From the NCBI GenBank assembly GCA_963924555.1, contig OZ004581.1, positions 744,001 to 808,000 on the forward strand: a DNA stretch of 64,000 bases, in the 5' to 3' direction. Shown here in pieces: positions 12,101 to 23,700 of the stretch. Under the pieces are notes generated by a model that was given only the letters and a program-made list of their open reading frames with translations, did not search any database and was not told the DNA's origin. Both the position numbers and the translations under genes were made by a program. Origin of the DNA: Crambe crambe (lineage: Eukaryota > Porifera > Demospongiae > Poecilosclerida > Crambeidae). The stretch's first letter is position 1; each line of letters starts with the position of its first letter.

Positions 12101-13738
12101 AGGTAGCGGTCCAGAACCCTGAATCAGACTCTTCAGGATTACCATCCAATGAAAATCAAGCAGGGATGAGTCCACGCCTCCATTCAGCCTCCCAAGTCCA
12201 TTTTGGGAAGATCCTCAACTTGGCCAGTTCTTTCGGGGAGTCCAGACGCTGTTCAGAATATGTAAGTCCATAATAGTCATTCATCTCATCCCCTTCAGGA
12301 CTATTTGCTAATCTATGTATATTTTCTTTTGCTTTTTAAACAAAACAACCTGACACCTGACATTTTCCAGCATGTTCGTTTGTCAGGACAAAAGTACTGA
12401 TCAAAATGCACACCGATTCAATGTCCAGGGACAAACTAATACTTTATGGGGACATCATGTCCGGTCAATAAGCACTGCTGAAAATCATGTGTAATTGCTG
12501 CAGGATCGCTGTAAGAAGACAGTAGCTGTGAAACGGATACTCTTGAATTGTCCTGATGTGGGTAAGTACATATGCATGGCAGGGCTACGACTTACGGGGG
12601 GACAAAGTAGCTTCAGGGGGAGGGGGCGAAGCTAATATGCCTAGCAGGGTTCTGCCCAGGATTCTTGAGTGGTGTCCGAAATTATTTGCCCATGCCCCCA
12701 CTTTTATGTTCATTTAGGTAGGGGGTGTCCCTTTGGATGATCAAAACCATCACTGATAATTATGTAGTACAAGCCTAGGGCTAGAGTTACTACAGCTGAG
12801 TATAATGAGTGGTGGCCGAAATAGCCCAAGTGGTGGCCGAAATAGTCGAGTGGTGGCCCAAATGGCCACTGTTGACCAGTGTGGACAGAACCCTGGGCCT
12901 ATTTCATATGGAATACTTTAATCAAACTAGGAAACAGGTTACTAAATCTCAAAAGGGGGGGGGGGGGGGGGGGGCAAATGTTCCTCCCTGTCCCCTCTAA
13001 ATGCACAGTATGTAGTGAACCTATGTATTAGTCTGATATGTTTTCTATTCCGTTCCAGTTTGTCTGGGGATGATATGGGACTCGGACCAGCCATCTGTCA
13101 ACGAGATCATGAGTGTCGTGCTTTCGATCGGCCTTACCTTACAGTTGAATGAAGTACGTAAGAACAGAAGTGGCCAATAATAAATTGGTAGCAGCATGTC
13201 ATCTAGCATCGTACCCAGGCCTGCTTTTTCCGTCCCACTTAAAAAAGTGGGCCTGGGTACGAGGCTACATGGTCAATGATCACTTATTGCTCTCTGCATG
13301 TCAACATTTTGCACGATTGTTTTTCCATTTTTGTGCAGCTCTTTGATCACATCTTCTCTGACAATGCTCAGATCAACCAGTACAGGTTGACAGCTCTGAT
13401 TGCGTATTATGGGAGACATTACAGTACCTTCTGTTACCACAGCAAGATGCATCAGTGGATTTACTTTGATGATGCTAGATTCAGAACAGTGAGTGTGCGC
13501 ATGATATATACAAGATTCGTAATCACCTGATATCTACCAGATTGGATCTGATTGGTCAGATGTGTGCGAAGAGATCAGAAAGGCCCATTATCAGCCACTG
13601 CTGCTGGTGTATTCCAATCCCTTTGGTGAAGAGGCTGACTTAACTCAGGTGAATCATCCAAAATATTGAACACCATTTCCTAATAATGCACACCACACTA
13701 ATAATGCATAAGGCATATCAATAATGCACAGCATTTCC

Positions 13739-13825
<87 letters not shown>

Positions 13826-16653
13826 GCAGGCCCCTCAAGTGGTCACTAAAGTTAGCCTTCACCACGACAGCAATAAAAGTAGCAAAGGAAGACAGGAAGA
13901 AAGTGCTGGTGATGGTAAATCGTCTTCTGAGTCGGCAGTCAGCACGTCATCAGGTGACAGTAAGTCCTCTGAATCAGCTATTTCTCATTCTGGATTGCTG
14001 CCTTCAAAGAAAGAAGTTCTCAGCCAATCTCTTGGGAGGAAATCACCTGATATGCGTACAGAAAAAACTGCTGCTCCCATATTGTCTCGTCCCCATCCTA
14101 GTGCCACCCCTCAGGGCAGTACTATTGATCCCCTGACGCTGAGCCTCGTCCCATTCCCATGTAGCTCTGCATCTGGTTCTAAAGTGGGGGTCAAATCCAC
14201 TTCACCTATTGTTGGAGACAACCAAGCCAGTGCCACACCCACTTCTGAAGGTACTGTACCTATTTCTGCATTGCAGCTGGCAATGATGAACAACAGTTCA
14301 GAGTCCGAGAGTGGGTCACATGACCTTATGAGCTTTAGTATTGGCCCGATGATGATGGGAAATGTGCCGGCAAAAACCCAAGGTGGGTACCAATTAGAAT
14401 CACACCCTACACAGTTTGGAGCCAGTAGTAATACCAGTGAGAATGGAGATTTGATAGAATTCAGTCTCACTCCATCCTACCTCAGCAAGTTGCAAAATGC
14501 GCCGTCTAATTTGCAGGCTGCTGGTTCTGGTTTAACGACTGTTTCTGGTTCTGGTTCCAATCTCTCTAATCTGTACCACAAACCTCTCTTCAATTCGCCT
14601 TCTTGTCCTGCATCCATGGCATCACCGTCTGCTCCTGGAAAATCGCACTCCCCTCTTTTCCCCCCTCAGTCTCACTCCCATACCCCACTCCCACTTCAAA
14701 CTCATTCCAATACTTCAACGGCACAACCACTAAAATCTCAAACCTACGCGGGTAACCTTCACACTTTGGATCCAAAAACTCAACTTCGCCCCAACTGGGA
14801 ACACTTTTCAGAACAATCATCGAAACCAATTGGAGGGGCACCTCAAAAATTACTCCCTTCGTCATTAAGCACGCCCCCAACTGCAGCCAAAACAAGTAAC
14901 CATAGTAACCGAGGAAGAAGAAAGGAGGATATAGGCAAAGAATGGACGGTTGTGACAAAAGTTGATTTGGGATCAGCTGGTACAGCAGAGATGAGTCCAG
15001 CTTTACTACAGTTAAAGAGAGTTGCTTCTCAGCCTGGCTTTGAGGATGTGGGAGGGGCCAGATTGGTGGGTGTGTCTGACTCAGCCAATAATGAGGAGTA
15101 CGAAATTTCGAGTGTCGCCATTGCAGAAGGGGATAGCATTATCAAAGGCTCCAATAGACGGTTCTCTCCGTTACCACCAACTCCTGATATGGAGAGTGCA
15201 CCCCCTAATAATCAAGGGGGAAAGAGAGTCAACCCCTCAGGAAAAAGTACGTTATTGGACGATTTGGAATATGCCTTTCCCCATGCTGATAAGATGTTTA
15301 GTAACTCCCCAAATAATGCCTGGCAACCAGGCACACATGTTCAGTCTGATCAGAAAAACATAGACTATGCCGAATTGGATCTAAGTCAACTCAATTCCAA
15401 AGGAATGGGTGGGGCTAATCAGAAAGTGAGTGTGTCCAAAACACAAGTGGGCGTGGCTAGGGTTGTCGGGCGGGATACTAGAAATGTTGATTATGCAGAA
15501 ATCAGAACAGAACCGAGATACGAGTTTCAGCCTCCCAGGTCAGAGGAGCAAATCTCAGGGAAGAATGACGACTATAGTCGATTGGTGGATGTCAATACCC
15601 GCCCCCCAGAAAAGTCATGTGATCGTCCAATTGGAAATGATCCTCTATATGCCGTGCCGGATAAGCGCAAGGGGAAGCAGAAGTCACCTGATCGACCTAT
15701 CGGACAGGATCCACTTTATGCCACGCCTGATAAAACGAAGAAAGGATTGAAGCCTCCTTTGGCAGCTAAGAAGGTTCAAAATCAGACACTATCAATGGAA
15801 TCAAAGTCACATGATGGTGGTAACATGGATGACATAGTTGCTGGTGAGAGCATACGTTATTGTTATGAAATTAATTTCTTGCAATAGAGTCCACTTTTGT
15901 GAAAATCACATGACCTTCTCTCTCCCCCTCTTCCTATGTGCATTAATTTAGCCCTACCTGCATCTGTTCGTGACAACCTGGCAAAGGCACAGAACCTGTT
16001 TGCTCAGGGAGAAGCTAGCACTGGCAGTGACGACACAGTGGCCATGATGCTGTACCAACAGTGCAGTAGTAAGTCTAGTTAATATATATCAGGTGCAGAT
16101 CACATGATCCTCACATGACCTTAAATGGAGCAAGCTAGTATTTTGCTTTTAAGTCGACCTTAGGTGAATAGTGTATAGAGTGGCAAACCTCTGACAAAGG
16201 ACACTTTGAACCCCTCAACATAAGTCATTAGTCAACAAAGGATGATCTAAGTAACTTTAAAAGACAAAAAGCTGGGCTCCAAGTGTTATTCGGAGGTTCC
16301 CTTGTGCTCTTCTGCCCCTTCTTACAATGTAGTTTAAACCTCCCTCCTCCCCTTCCCCTTCTCCCTCTGTAGATCTGCTGTTCCAGGTACTGCAGGATCC
16401 CCTGGTGAAGGCCACACCCATCCTCCACCAACACATTAAGATGCGTCGAGAGGAAGGAGTCAGACGGTGCCAGTCGTTGCAGAGAACCAGCACTGGAAGC
16501 TTCACTCAAGCAAGGTATGCATAAGGTCAAGCCTACAAAATTTACAAACATGCTCTTTTTTATGTTAGTTGTAAGAGGTGTGGTCACAAGCGTAACCTGG
16601 ATGACCGCAAGCTGTGTGGACCATGTCAATTGAGAGACAGAATGAGCAATTGA
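9119..16653 (+). CDS. USP53/USP54-like ubiquitin peptidase with tyrosine-rich tail
   Basis: Fourteen exons join in one frame of 1224 aa: 9119-9358, 9707-9799, 11079-11213, 11516-11629, 11743-11822, 12018-12261, 12504-12561, 13059-13153, 13339-13488, 13541-13648, 13830-15843, 15952-16068, 16373-16514, 16569-16653. The USP catalytic domain fills about residues 60-440. The Cys box is [18 protein letters not shown] (Cys73). The His box is [12 protein letters not shown] (His380), followed by WIYFDD with Asp397 exactly 17 residues after the His, as in active USPs. GLLN, NSAVQVLW and [14 protein letters not shown] are typical of USP53/54, a group that cleaves Lys63-linked ubiquitin chains. Exon 11 encodes a 670-aa Ser/Thr/Pro-rich tail with repeated tyrosine motifs ([28 protein letters not shown]). 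The protein ends in a small Cys-rich knuckle (CKRCG...LCGPC) and stops at TGA 16651-16653. A decayed second copy follows at 20.8-24.7 kb, and a third at 45.2 kb. Confidence 0.92.
9471..9625 (+). repeat. 17-18-bp minisatellite
   Basis: Tandem variants of GAGGTGTCCTGATTAGA occur about eight times in intron 1 of the USP53/54-like gene. Some units have CACTGATTAGAG or CTGATGAGAG. Confidence 0.85.
10327..10695. mobile_element. 369-bp MITE with about 80-bp terminal inverted repeats
   Basis: It starts TAGTCTGGCGCAGCCAGCCC and ends with the inverse. The two arms match over about 80 bases with only a few mismatches. The flanks read GTCAAATTC and TTCAAATTC, an 8- to 9-bp target duplication. It lies in intron 2 of the USP53/54-like gene. 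Its centre is AT-rich with repeated ACGTCAT motifs. It shares end sequence and target size with the hairpins at 36423 and 36900. Confidence 0.85.
13204..13267. mobile_element. 64-bp hairpin element, TAGC(C/A)TCGTACCCAGGCC ends
   Basis: This is a near-perfect palindrome with arms of about 27 bases in intron 8 of the USP53/54-like gene. The same element is at the same place in the duplicated copy (21278-21341), so it predates the duplication. A half copy is at 27511-27528. Confidence 0.75.
13742..13822 (+). repeat. (TC)n microsatellite before exon 11
   Basis: Forty TC units form the polypyrimidine tract in front of the exon 11 acceptor at 13829. In the duplicate, the tract is reduced to short CTCTCT runs. 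Confidence 0.95.
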
Positions 16654-17145
16654 AAATTCGTATATACAGTGACTTATAATTCAAAGAACCTGGTTCCAAT
16701 GGTCATTATAACATCACTTAGCACCATGCCTCAATTATGATTAGTCAGAGACTGACCAATGGCATAATCACAAATAACTACATACAAAAATTGTTCTTAT
16801 TTTTTAAATATAAATTATGATTATGATACAAGTCAGAGACTGACCAATGAATGGTATAATCACAAATAACTACATACAAAAAAATTGTTCTTTTTTCTAT
16901 CTTATTTATTTTTCCTTTATCTTTGTTTCTTTTCTTTGTTTCATTTTGTTTTATTTGTTTTAACTTCTTTGTTTTATTTTCTTTCTTTTATTTTCTTTGT
17001 TTCATTTTCTTTGTTTTAACTTCTTTGTTTAACTTCTTTGTTTTATTTTCTTTCTTTTGCTTTGTTTTATTTTCTTTTATTTTCTTTGTTTTATTTTCTT
17101 TCTTTTGCTTTGTTTTATTTTCTTTGTTTTTGCTTTTTCTTTTTT
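16654..17145. other. 3' flank and T-rich low-complexity DNA
   Basis: No gene is seen. A segment of about 50 bases (AGAGACTGACCAATG through ATACAAAAA) is duplicated at 16747-16800 and 16833-16890. From 16915 the DNA is a TTTGTTTTATTTTC-type repeat. Phe-rich open frames here are compositional artefacts. It probably holds the 3' ends of the two converging genes. Confidence 0.7.
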
Positions 17146-17817
17146 CTATTGGAGTGAGATGATATTATCAAGTTGATTCTCATCACCATAATACGCTATA
17201 AATCTTTGGAATGTATCGCCAGTGGCTGTGGGAGGAGGGTCTGGGTGACTATTTGAGTCATCCTCGGGTGCAAAAGTCTTCATGGGAGGAGGGTCTGGGC
17301 AATTACAATCATCACCAGGTCCAGTGGCTTCCAACAAAATCTTCTTCGTGTGAGGAGAGTCTGGGTAATTACTTGAATCCAAAGTCTTCTTCAGTTGGAC
17401 TACACTTGGTTTGTGGTTAGAATTAACTTGATCAATGATATACCGAGTACTTTCTACAATGTAGTCCTCTGGCATGAAAGCCAAGTAAGTCTGAATCAAT
17501 TCACTTTTGTTTTTTGTTGTAGCAAGTTTTTCCAAGTTGTCTTCATCAGATAACTTGTTAAAGGTCTTGATAACTTGAATTAAAATACAATGAAGAGTAT
17601 TGTCTGCCTCTAAAATTCTCTTGAACTCAGTGTGATAGTAGCAAAGAGGTGAAGATCTATTATTAAGAATCTGTACGAAGTAAATATAATGATGGCAGCC
17701 CAGAAAACATTATTTTTAGGCCGAAACTGCACTTACTTTGGCATTATATCTCTCCCGTTCATATCCTGCACATACCCCCCTCAGCTCGCCCCTCAGGTCT
17801 TCTCGGACAATGGACAT
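17146..17817 (-). CDS. 188-aa protein of unknown function, copy 1
   Basis: Two exons join in phase: 17817-17776 (MSIVREDLRGELRG, donor GTATGT) and 17670-17146. I do not recognise the family. The middle is helical and charged (EFKRILEADNTLH, NKSELIQTYLAFMPEDYIV). The C-terminus holds three degenerate Pro-Asp-Pro repeats (NYPDSP, NCPDPPP, SHPDPPP). A relative with NELIQAYLSFIPDEHLID is encoded at 31371-31730 on the same strand. The second copy (24995-25755) has about 180 extra bases before EFKRIL, encoding FPALRQWIKNFFQDP, which look deleted here. The gene converges on the USP53/54-like gene, 490 bases away. Whether it is still functional is uncertain. Confidence 0.5.
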
Positions 17818-18656
17818 TGTGTGTCTACCAACTTCCAACTTCGTGTTTTAGACTAGTACATAAAAATTATCTACAACCGTCAACGGTATGAGAGGCCTGG
17901 CTACGAGATCGAGGGTAGGGGGAACAGCTAGCTAGCTAGCTAGACACGATTTCCAAGGGTAGGTTAGATGGTCTGCAAATTTGGATCTGATCTGAAGAAT
18001 GAATCTCAGTTACATTTAGGATCTGGAATGTGGAACCTACTGTACTAGAGGAGCTAGTCGACGAAGTGGTGGTTGAGTAGCGATCTTGACTCGATCGCTT
18101 ATTTAGCGACGGGTAAGTGTATGGTAGCTAAGCTTGCTAGCTATATGAAGTATTAGGGAAAACATTGAAGCTAGATTGTTGGCTGGATAGATTGACTGCT
18201 TACTCTTTTGAGCCCTAGGCCTACTTTTTTTTTACAACTCTCTCTCTCTCTCTCCTTTTTTCTTCCTTCTCTTTCTGGTCATTATAAAGATTTGGTCGGA
18301 CATTCAGTATCTTATATAAATACTTAAACTCTGAAATTTGGTCAGACTATTAGATAATCATATCCAGACAATAATTATTGTGAACCCTGCTCCTTGGTCC
18401 TGAAACTTGTTTTGCACCTTGTAGTAGACTCTAGTGGGCAGGATAATCATTCACAGTAGCTTTTGTCAAGTCTAAGTGGGGAAACTGGAATTTCACTCAG
18501 GCATCTGCGTCATTCCCACATAGAGAGAACTACCACTCTCTCTGACAGCGAGTCAAAGAATATGACAGACAGTCTAAAGATATTCATTCATACAATTTTG
18601 TAGGATACGAGAGACCTTTCAGAGTTCAGCTGATCCCACGCTAAAAGCCTGTCACA
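17818..18656. other. Intergenic, divergent between the 188-aa gene and the P-loop-like gene
   Basis: No gene is seen. The stretch contains AGCTAGCTAGCTAGCTAG at about 17930 and a short CT run at 18238-18256. It separates two divergent coding starts, so it should contain both promoters; no core motif stands out. Confidence 0.5.
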
Positions 18657-20034
18657 ATGTCTTGTTTTGAATCAAAAGGAAGGATTACAGTCCTTGTGGT
18701 AGGTCTGACAGGAAATGGAGAGTCTACATTGATTAAAACCTTACTTGAGAGGTTAGTGTAGTAGGGGTGGGCTAAGTGAAGTCATAATGGAGTCCCTAGT
18801 GTATTATTATGCAAGTGGTGTCTCTGAACAGTGGCATGTAAAGGAACTCTGGTACTAACATCAAGTGGCCCCCTACCCACCCACCCCTTTATTTTTTTAT
18901 AGGAAACCCTGAACATGGTCAAGGGCACTTGTACCTTCTTCCCATGGAACTGGTAGCTAACTCCACACAGGCTTTCTTTCATAAGAACAGGATTACGTAA
19001 TAAAATTAATAATTACTGTTAATAATTAATCCTGTAGGGAAGCAAGAGAAAAATTTCTATTCGTTGAAAAAACGGTTATGGCTATCGAAAATGAAAAAGA
19101 AACCAGGGGTTTGAAAGCACACTTCAACGTGTTGCAGGAACACATAATTGAATATATGAAGAGTATAATTGATGAAGAATTCAAGTGCAATATGCTGCAA
19201 GGGTTGATAAAGAAAGTTCGAAAGGATGGAACAGTACCAAATGAATATCTATCTCTCCCTATTGATGAACTATTTGATTATATGTACCTCGGACGTGGAC
19301 TTAATTGGTACAAACCAACTGTTTTTGAAGAACTGGCTGGTATTGGATGCCTTGATGAATATAAGAAGTACATGGAGAGTTTCAGTGCATATCTTGACAA
19401 AAGGATCACAGTAAATACAAGTGGTGAAGTTGAGATTGTGACAGACAGCGAATGGAATAAGGAATTGCTGCAATGTGATATGACCCATATCTCAGATATA
19501 CCAAATCTGGTGCATCAAATACTTAGTAGAAGGATGTGTATCAATAAGTATGTCTCTTTCCCAGCTGAGGAAGCAGGAGCTAATGTAGATATTCATACAC
19601 ATATACCAGGCTTTTTCTCCGAAACACCAGGTATTGAGGCAGGAGTCATTGATACACCAGGCCTTGCAACTGATGTCGTTACACCAGGCATTAAAACTGT
19701 TTTTATTTCTTCTTTCCATTCATCTGTGCTAAATCATTTTGAGGAAGCAGGGGCTGAATTTATTCCAATAGGCCTTTGCTCTGAAACACCAAACAAATCT
19801 GTAATAGCAGCTAAGAGTGCTCAAATAATGTGGTTTGCTCCAACATCAGACATAGCAGCTGAGGTAGCAAAGTACTCAAAAGAATCAGAGGCTGTGGTTC
19901 TCCTTGATACATCAGCCATACAAGTAACAAAAGCTTTGATTCTCCTTCAGGACAGTAAAAAAAAGAATTTCGATAAACATTTAAGTGGAGCAAGGTCAGG
20001 TTTTCTTGTTATCGGATCTATCACCAACACGTGA
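18657..20034 (+). CDS. P-loop-like protein with altered Walker A motif and helical domain
   Basis: Two exons, 18657-18751 and 19038-20034, give 363 aa. Residues 10-30 (ITVLVVGLTGNGESTLIKTL) have the strand-loop-helix pattern of AIG1/septin/dynamin-type GTPases, but the invariant Walker A lysine is Glu (GNGEST). Residues about 45-190 form a helical domain (LIKKVRKDGTVPNEYLSLPIDELF, LNWYKPTVFEELA, LDEYKKYMESFSAYL, then a DSEWNKELL segment). The same domain recurs at 33702-34094, 34414-34890 and 40.6-41.3 kb. The C-terminal part has three TPG(I/L) repeats, one in VIDTPGL, which mimics a GTPase G3 box. No other G motif is visible, so nucleotide binding is doubtful. The motif statement is seen directly; GTPase ancestry is inference. 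Confidence 0.65.
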
Positions 20035-20790
20035 AGTCAAAAGATTAGCTGGATCTGCAGGGAGTGGATGCCACTGAGCTGCATGTACTCTTTTATTAAA
20101 TATCTTATGATAGCCTCTCAGGATAACTGTCAATGTTTTGCTATCTAGCCCTTTGTATTTTGAAACTGTGACCTATGATCATTCATTCTAAGCAATGTTT
20201 TCCCTGGTTATTCATTGAACAACTGGACTTTCTTGGATCTAGGGTTTTAATTAGTCTGGCATGTGTACAGTGTTGGTGAATGTGCATGTTAATCCACACA
20301 CATCCTCAATATTATGTCCTGTCTCTACGATACACTGAATCAGATAATATGTAACACAAAATCTCAGACCCATTCCACAGTACCAGAATTTAAAATTTAA
20401 TGCAGCTCAGGGGAATGCACCTGGGAAAATCCCCCTTATTGTATATGCGCGCAGCGCTTTGTCACGTGATCTTGCAACAGGAAAGCGGAAGTGATTAGAG
20501 CGAACTGGTTGGTCAGATTGCTCATATTGATCATGTGACTCGCTTTCTGCAGTTGCAAGATTTTGGAAAACCGCTGTACTTCAAGCAACGAACTAATGCA
20601 TGCAAACATCTGGTAGCTCTTTAAAATAACTACCAGGCCTCCAATTCTTTACAGCGAACCATAATTATTTCAAAACAGTGGACAGTTCTGGTGGATAGAG
20701 AGGCATCTCGCTTAAATCAGTGACACTGTGTTCTGCCATGGAAGCAGGTTGAGGTCCCTTCCACTCATTTCTGCATTCAAACAGTTCATT
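20035..20790. other. 3' flank of the P-loop-like gene with a hairpin arm
   Basis: No gene is seen. AACACAAAATCTCAGACCC at about 20355 is shared with the flanks at 35838 and 42050 of the related genes. Bases 20473-20580 match one arm of the large inverted repeat at 36130-36341, including CTGGTTGGTCAGATTGCTCA. Confidence 0.6.
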
Positions 20791-23700
20791 AGCAGCACAG
20801 ATTCCAGCATGGACGATGCAGCTGAATGCCTAAGCCACACCCACAGTGATCAAATTAATAAGGGGTAAACTCCTGTAATCATAACATCTGTGTTCTTAAC
20901 TTTCCTTTGTGAAGTTGACATGTGTGTATATAGTCTTTCTTTGTAAGCTGTTGTAATTTGCATATCGTACCATTTCTTTCTCTGTATTCTTTCTCTGTAA
21001 ACTGTTGTAATCTTCCTACATATCATGTACTTCCTCTATTCTTTCTCTGTAAACTTGTAATTTTCCTTTGTGAATTATGCACACATATGTATATATATTT
21101 ATTTTTTGTAATATTTCTTTGTAAATTGTTTGAATCCTACTCTTTCTTTCACTAGAAGATTCTGGAGCAGATTCACTTTCATTTGGTTGGAACGGAAGAT
21201 ATGGACTCCTGTGCAGCCAAGCACAATGAAGTACGTGAGAACAGAAGTGGCCAATAATAAATTGGTAGCACGTCATCTAGCCTCGTACCCAGGCCCGCTT
21301 TTTCTGCCCCACATAAAAAAGTGGGCCTGGGTACGAGGCTACATGCATGGTCAATGATCACTTATTGCTCTCTGCATGTCAATATTTTGCACGATTGTTT
21401 TTCCATTTTTATTCAGCTCTTTGATCACATCTTCTCTGACAATGCTCAGATCAACCAGTACAGGTTGACAGCTCTGATCGCGTACTATGGGAGACATTAC
21501 AGCACCTTCTGTTACCACAGCAAGATGCATCAGTGGATTTACTTCGATGATGCTAGATTCAGAACAGTGAGTGTGCACATGATATATACAAGATTCGTGA
21601 TCACCTGATATATTGATTTTCATTCCACACTCACTTCCAGATTGGATCTGATTGGTCAGATGTGTGCGAAGAGATCAGAAAGGCCCATTATCAGCCACTG
21701 CTGCTGGTGTATTCCAATCCCTTTGGTGAAGAGGTTGACTTAACTCAGGTGAGAAAAATGAAATAATAAAACACCATTTCCCGAATATCAATTTTTCTAA
21801 ATAATGCACAGCATTCCAAATAATGCTCTCTCTCTCAGGCGAGAAAAATGCACATCAATTTTACTAGCAGAATTTTAAAATAATGCACACCATCTAAATC
21901 TGGTGACAAAAAATGCATCATCCAAAATAATGAACACCATTTCCTAATTCCCTAATAATGCATATCAATTTTTCTAAATAATGCTCTCTCTCTAATTGCA
22001 GGCCCCTCAAGTGGTCACTAAAGTTAGCCTTCACCACGACAGCAATAAAAGTAGCAAAGAAAGAAAGGAAGAAAGTGCTGGTGGTGGTAAATCGTCTTCT
22101 GAGTCGGCAGTCAGCACGTCATCAGGTGACAGTAAGTCCTCTGAATCAGCTCATTCTGGATTGCTGCCTTCAAAGAAAGAAGAAGTTCTCAGCCAATCTC
22201 TTGGGAGGAAATCACCTGATATGCGTACAGAAAAAACTGCTGCTCCCATATTATCTCGTCCACATCCTAGTGCCACCCCTCAGGGCGGCACTATAGATCC
22301 CCTGACGCTAAGCCTCGTTCCATTCCCATGTAGCTCTGCATCTGGTTCTAAAGTGGGGATCAAATCCACTTTGCCTATTGTCGGAGACAACCAAGCCAGT
22401 GCCACACCCACTTCTGAAGGTACTGTACCTATTTCTGCATTGCAGCTGGCAATGATGAACAACAGTTCAGAGTCCGAGAGTGGGTCACATGACCTTATGA
22501 GCTTTAGTATTGGCCCGATGATGATGGGAAATGTGCCGGCAAAAACCCAAGGTGGGTACCAATTAGAATCACACCCTACACAGTTTGGAGCCAGTAGTAA
22601 TACCAGTGAGAATGGAGATTTGATAGAATTCAGTCTCACTCCATCCCACCTCAGCAAGTTGCAAAATGCGCCGTCTAATTTGCAGGCTGCTGGTTCTGGT
22701 TTAACGACTGTTTCTGGTTCTGGTTCCAATCTCTCTAATCTGTACCACAAACCTCTCTTCAATTCGCCTTCTTGTCCTGCATCCATGGCATCACCGTCTG
22801 CTCCTGGAAAATCTCACTCCCCTCTTTTTCCTCCTCAGTCCCATTCCCATACCCCACTCCCACTTCAAACTCATTCCAATACTTCAATGGCACAACCACT
22901 TGCATTCCAGAAATCTCAAACCTACGCGGCCGGGTAACCTTCACACTTTAGATCCAAAAACTCAACTTCGCCCCAACGGGAACACTTTTCTGAACAATCA
23001 TCAAACCAATTGGAGGGGCACCTCAAAAATTACTCCCTTCGTCATTAAGCACACCCCCAACTTCAGCCAAAACAAGTAACCATAGTAACCGAGGAAGAAG
23101 AAAGGAGGATAATATAGGCAAAGAATGGACAGTTGTGACGAAAGTTGATTCGGGATCAGCTGGTAGAGCAGAGATGAGTCCAGTTTTACTGCAGTTAAAG
23201 AGAGTTGCTTCTCAGCCTGGTTTTGAAGATGTGGGAGGGGCCAGATTGGTGGGCGTGTCCGACTCAGCCAATAATGAGGAGTACGAAATTTTAAGTGTCG
23301 CCATTGCAGAAGGGGATAGCATTATCAAAGGCTCCAATAGACGGTTCTCTCCGTTACCACAAACTCCTGATATGGAGAGTGCACCCCCTAATAATCAAGG
23401 GGGAAAGAGAGTCAACCCCTCAGGAAAAAGTATGATTTGGAATATGCCTTTCCCCATGCTGATAAGATGTTCAGCAACTCCCCAAATAGTGCCCGGCAAC
23501 CAGGCACACAAGTTCGGTCTGATCAGAAAAACATAGACTATGCTGAATTGGATCTGAGTCAACTCAATTCCAAAGGAATGGGTGGAACTAATCAGAAAAT
23601 GGGTGTGTCCAAAACACAAGTGGGCGTGGCTAGGGTTGTCGGACGGGATACTAGCAATGTTGATTATGCAGAAATCGGAACTGAACACGAGTTTCAGCCC

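Noticed and set aside
13903..15750. Several 70-120-codon frames overlapping exon 11 of the USP gene on both strands
   Set aside because: They are shadows of the 2-kb exon in other frames; the exon frame joins its neighbours with correct phase and repeats in the duplicate.
16923..17162. 79-codon Phe-rich frame
   Set aside because: It is a product of the TTTGTTTTATTTTC low-complexity tract.
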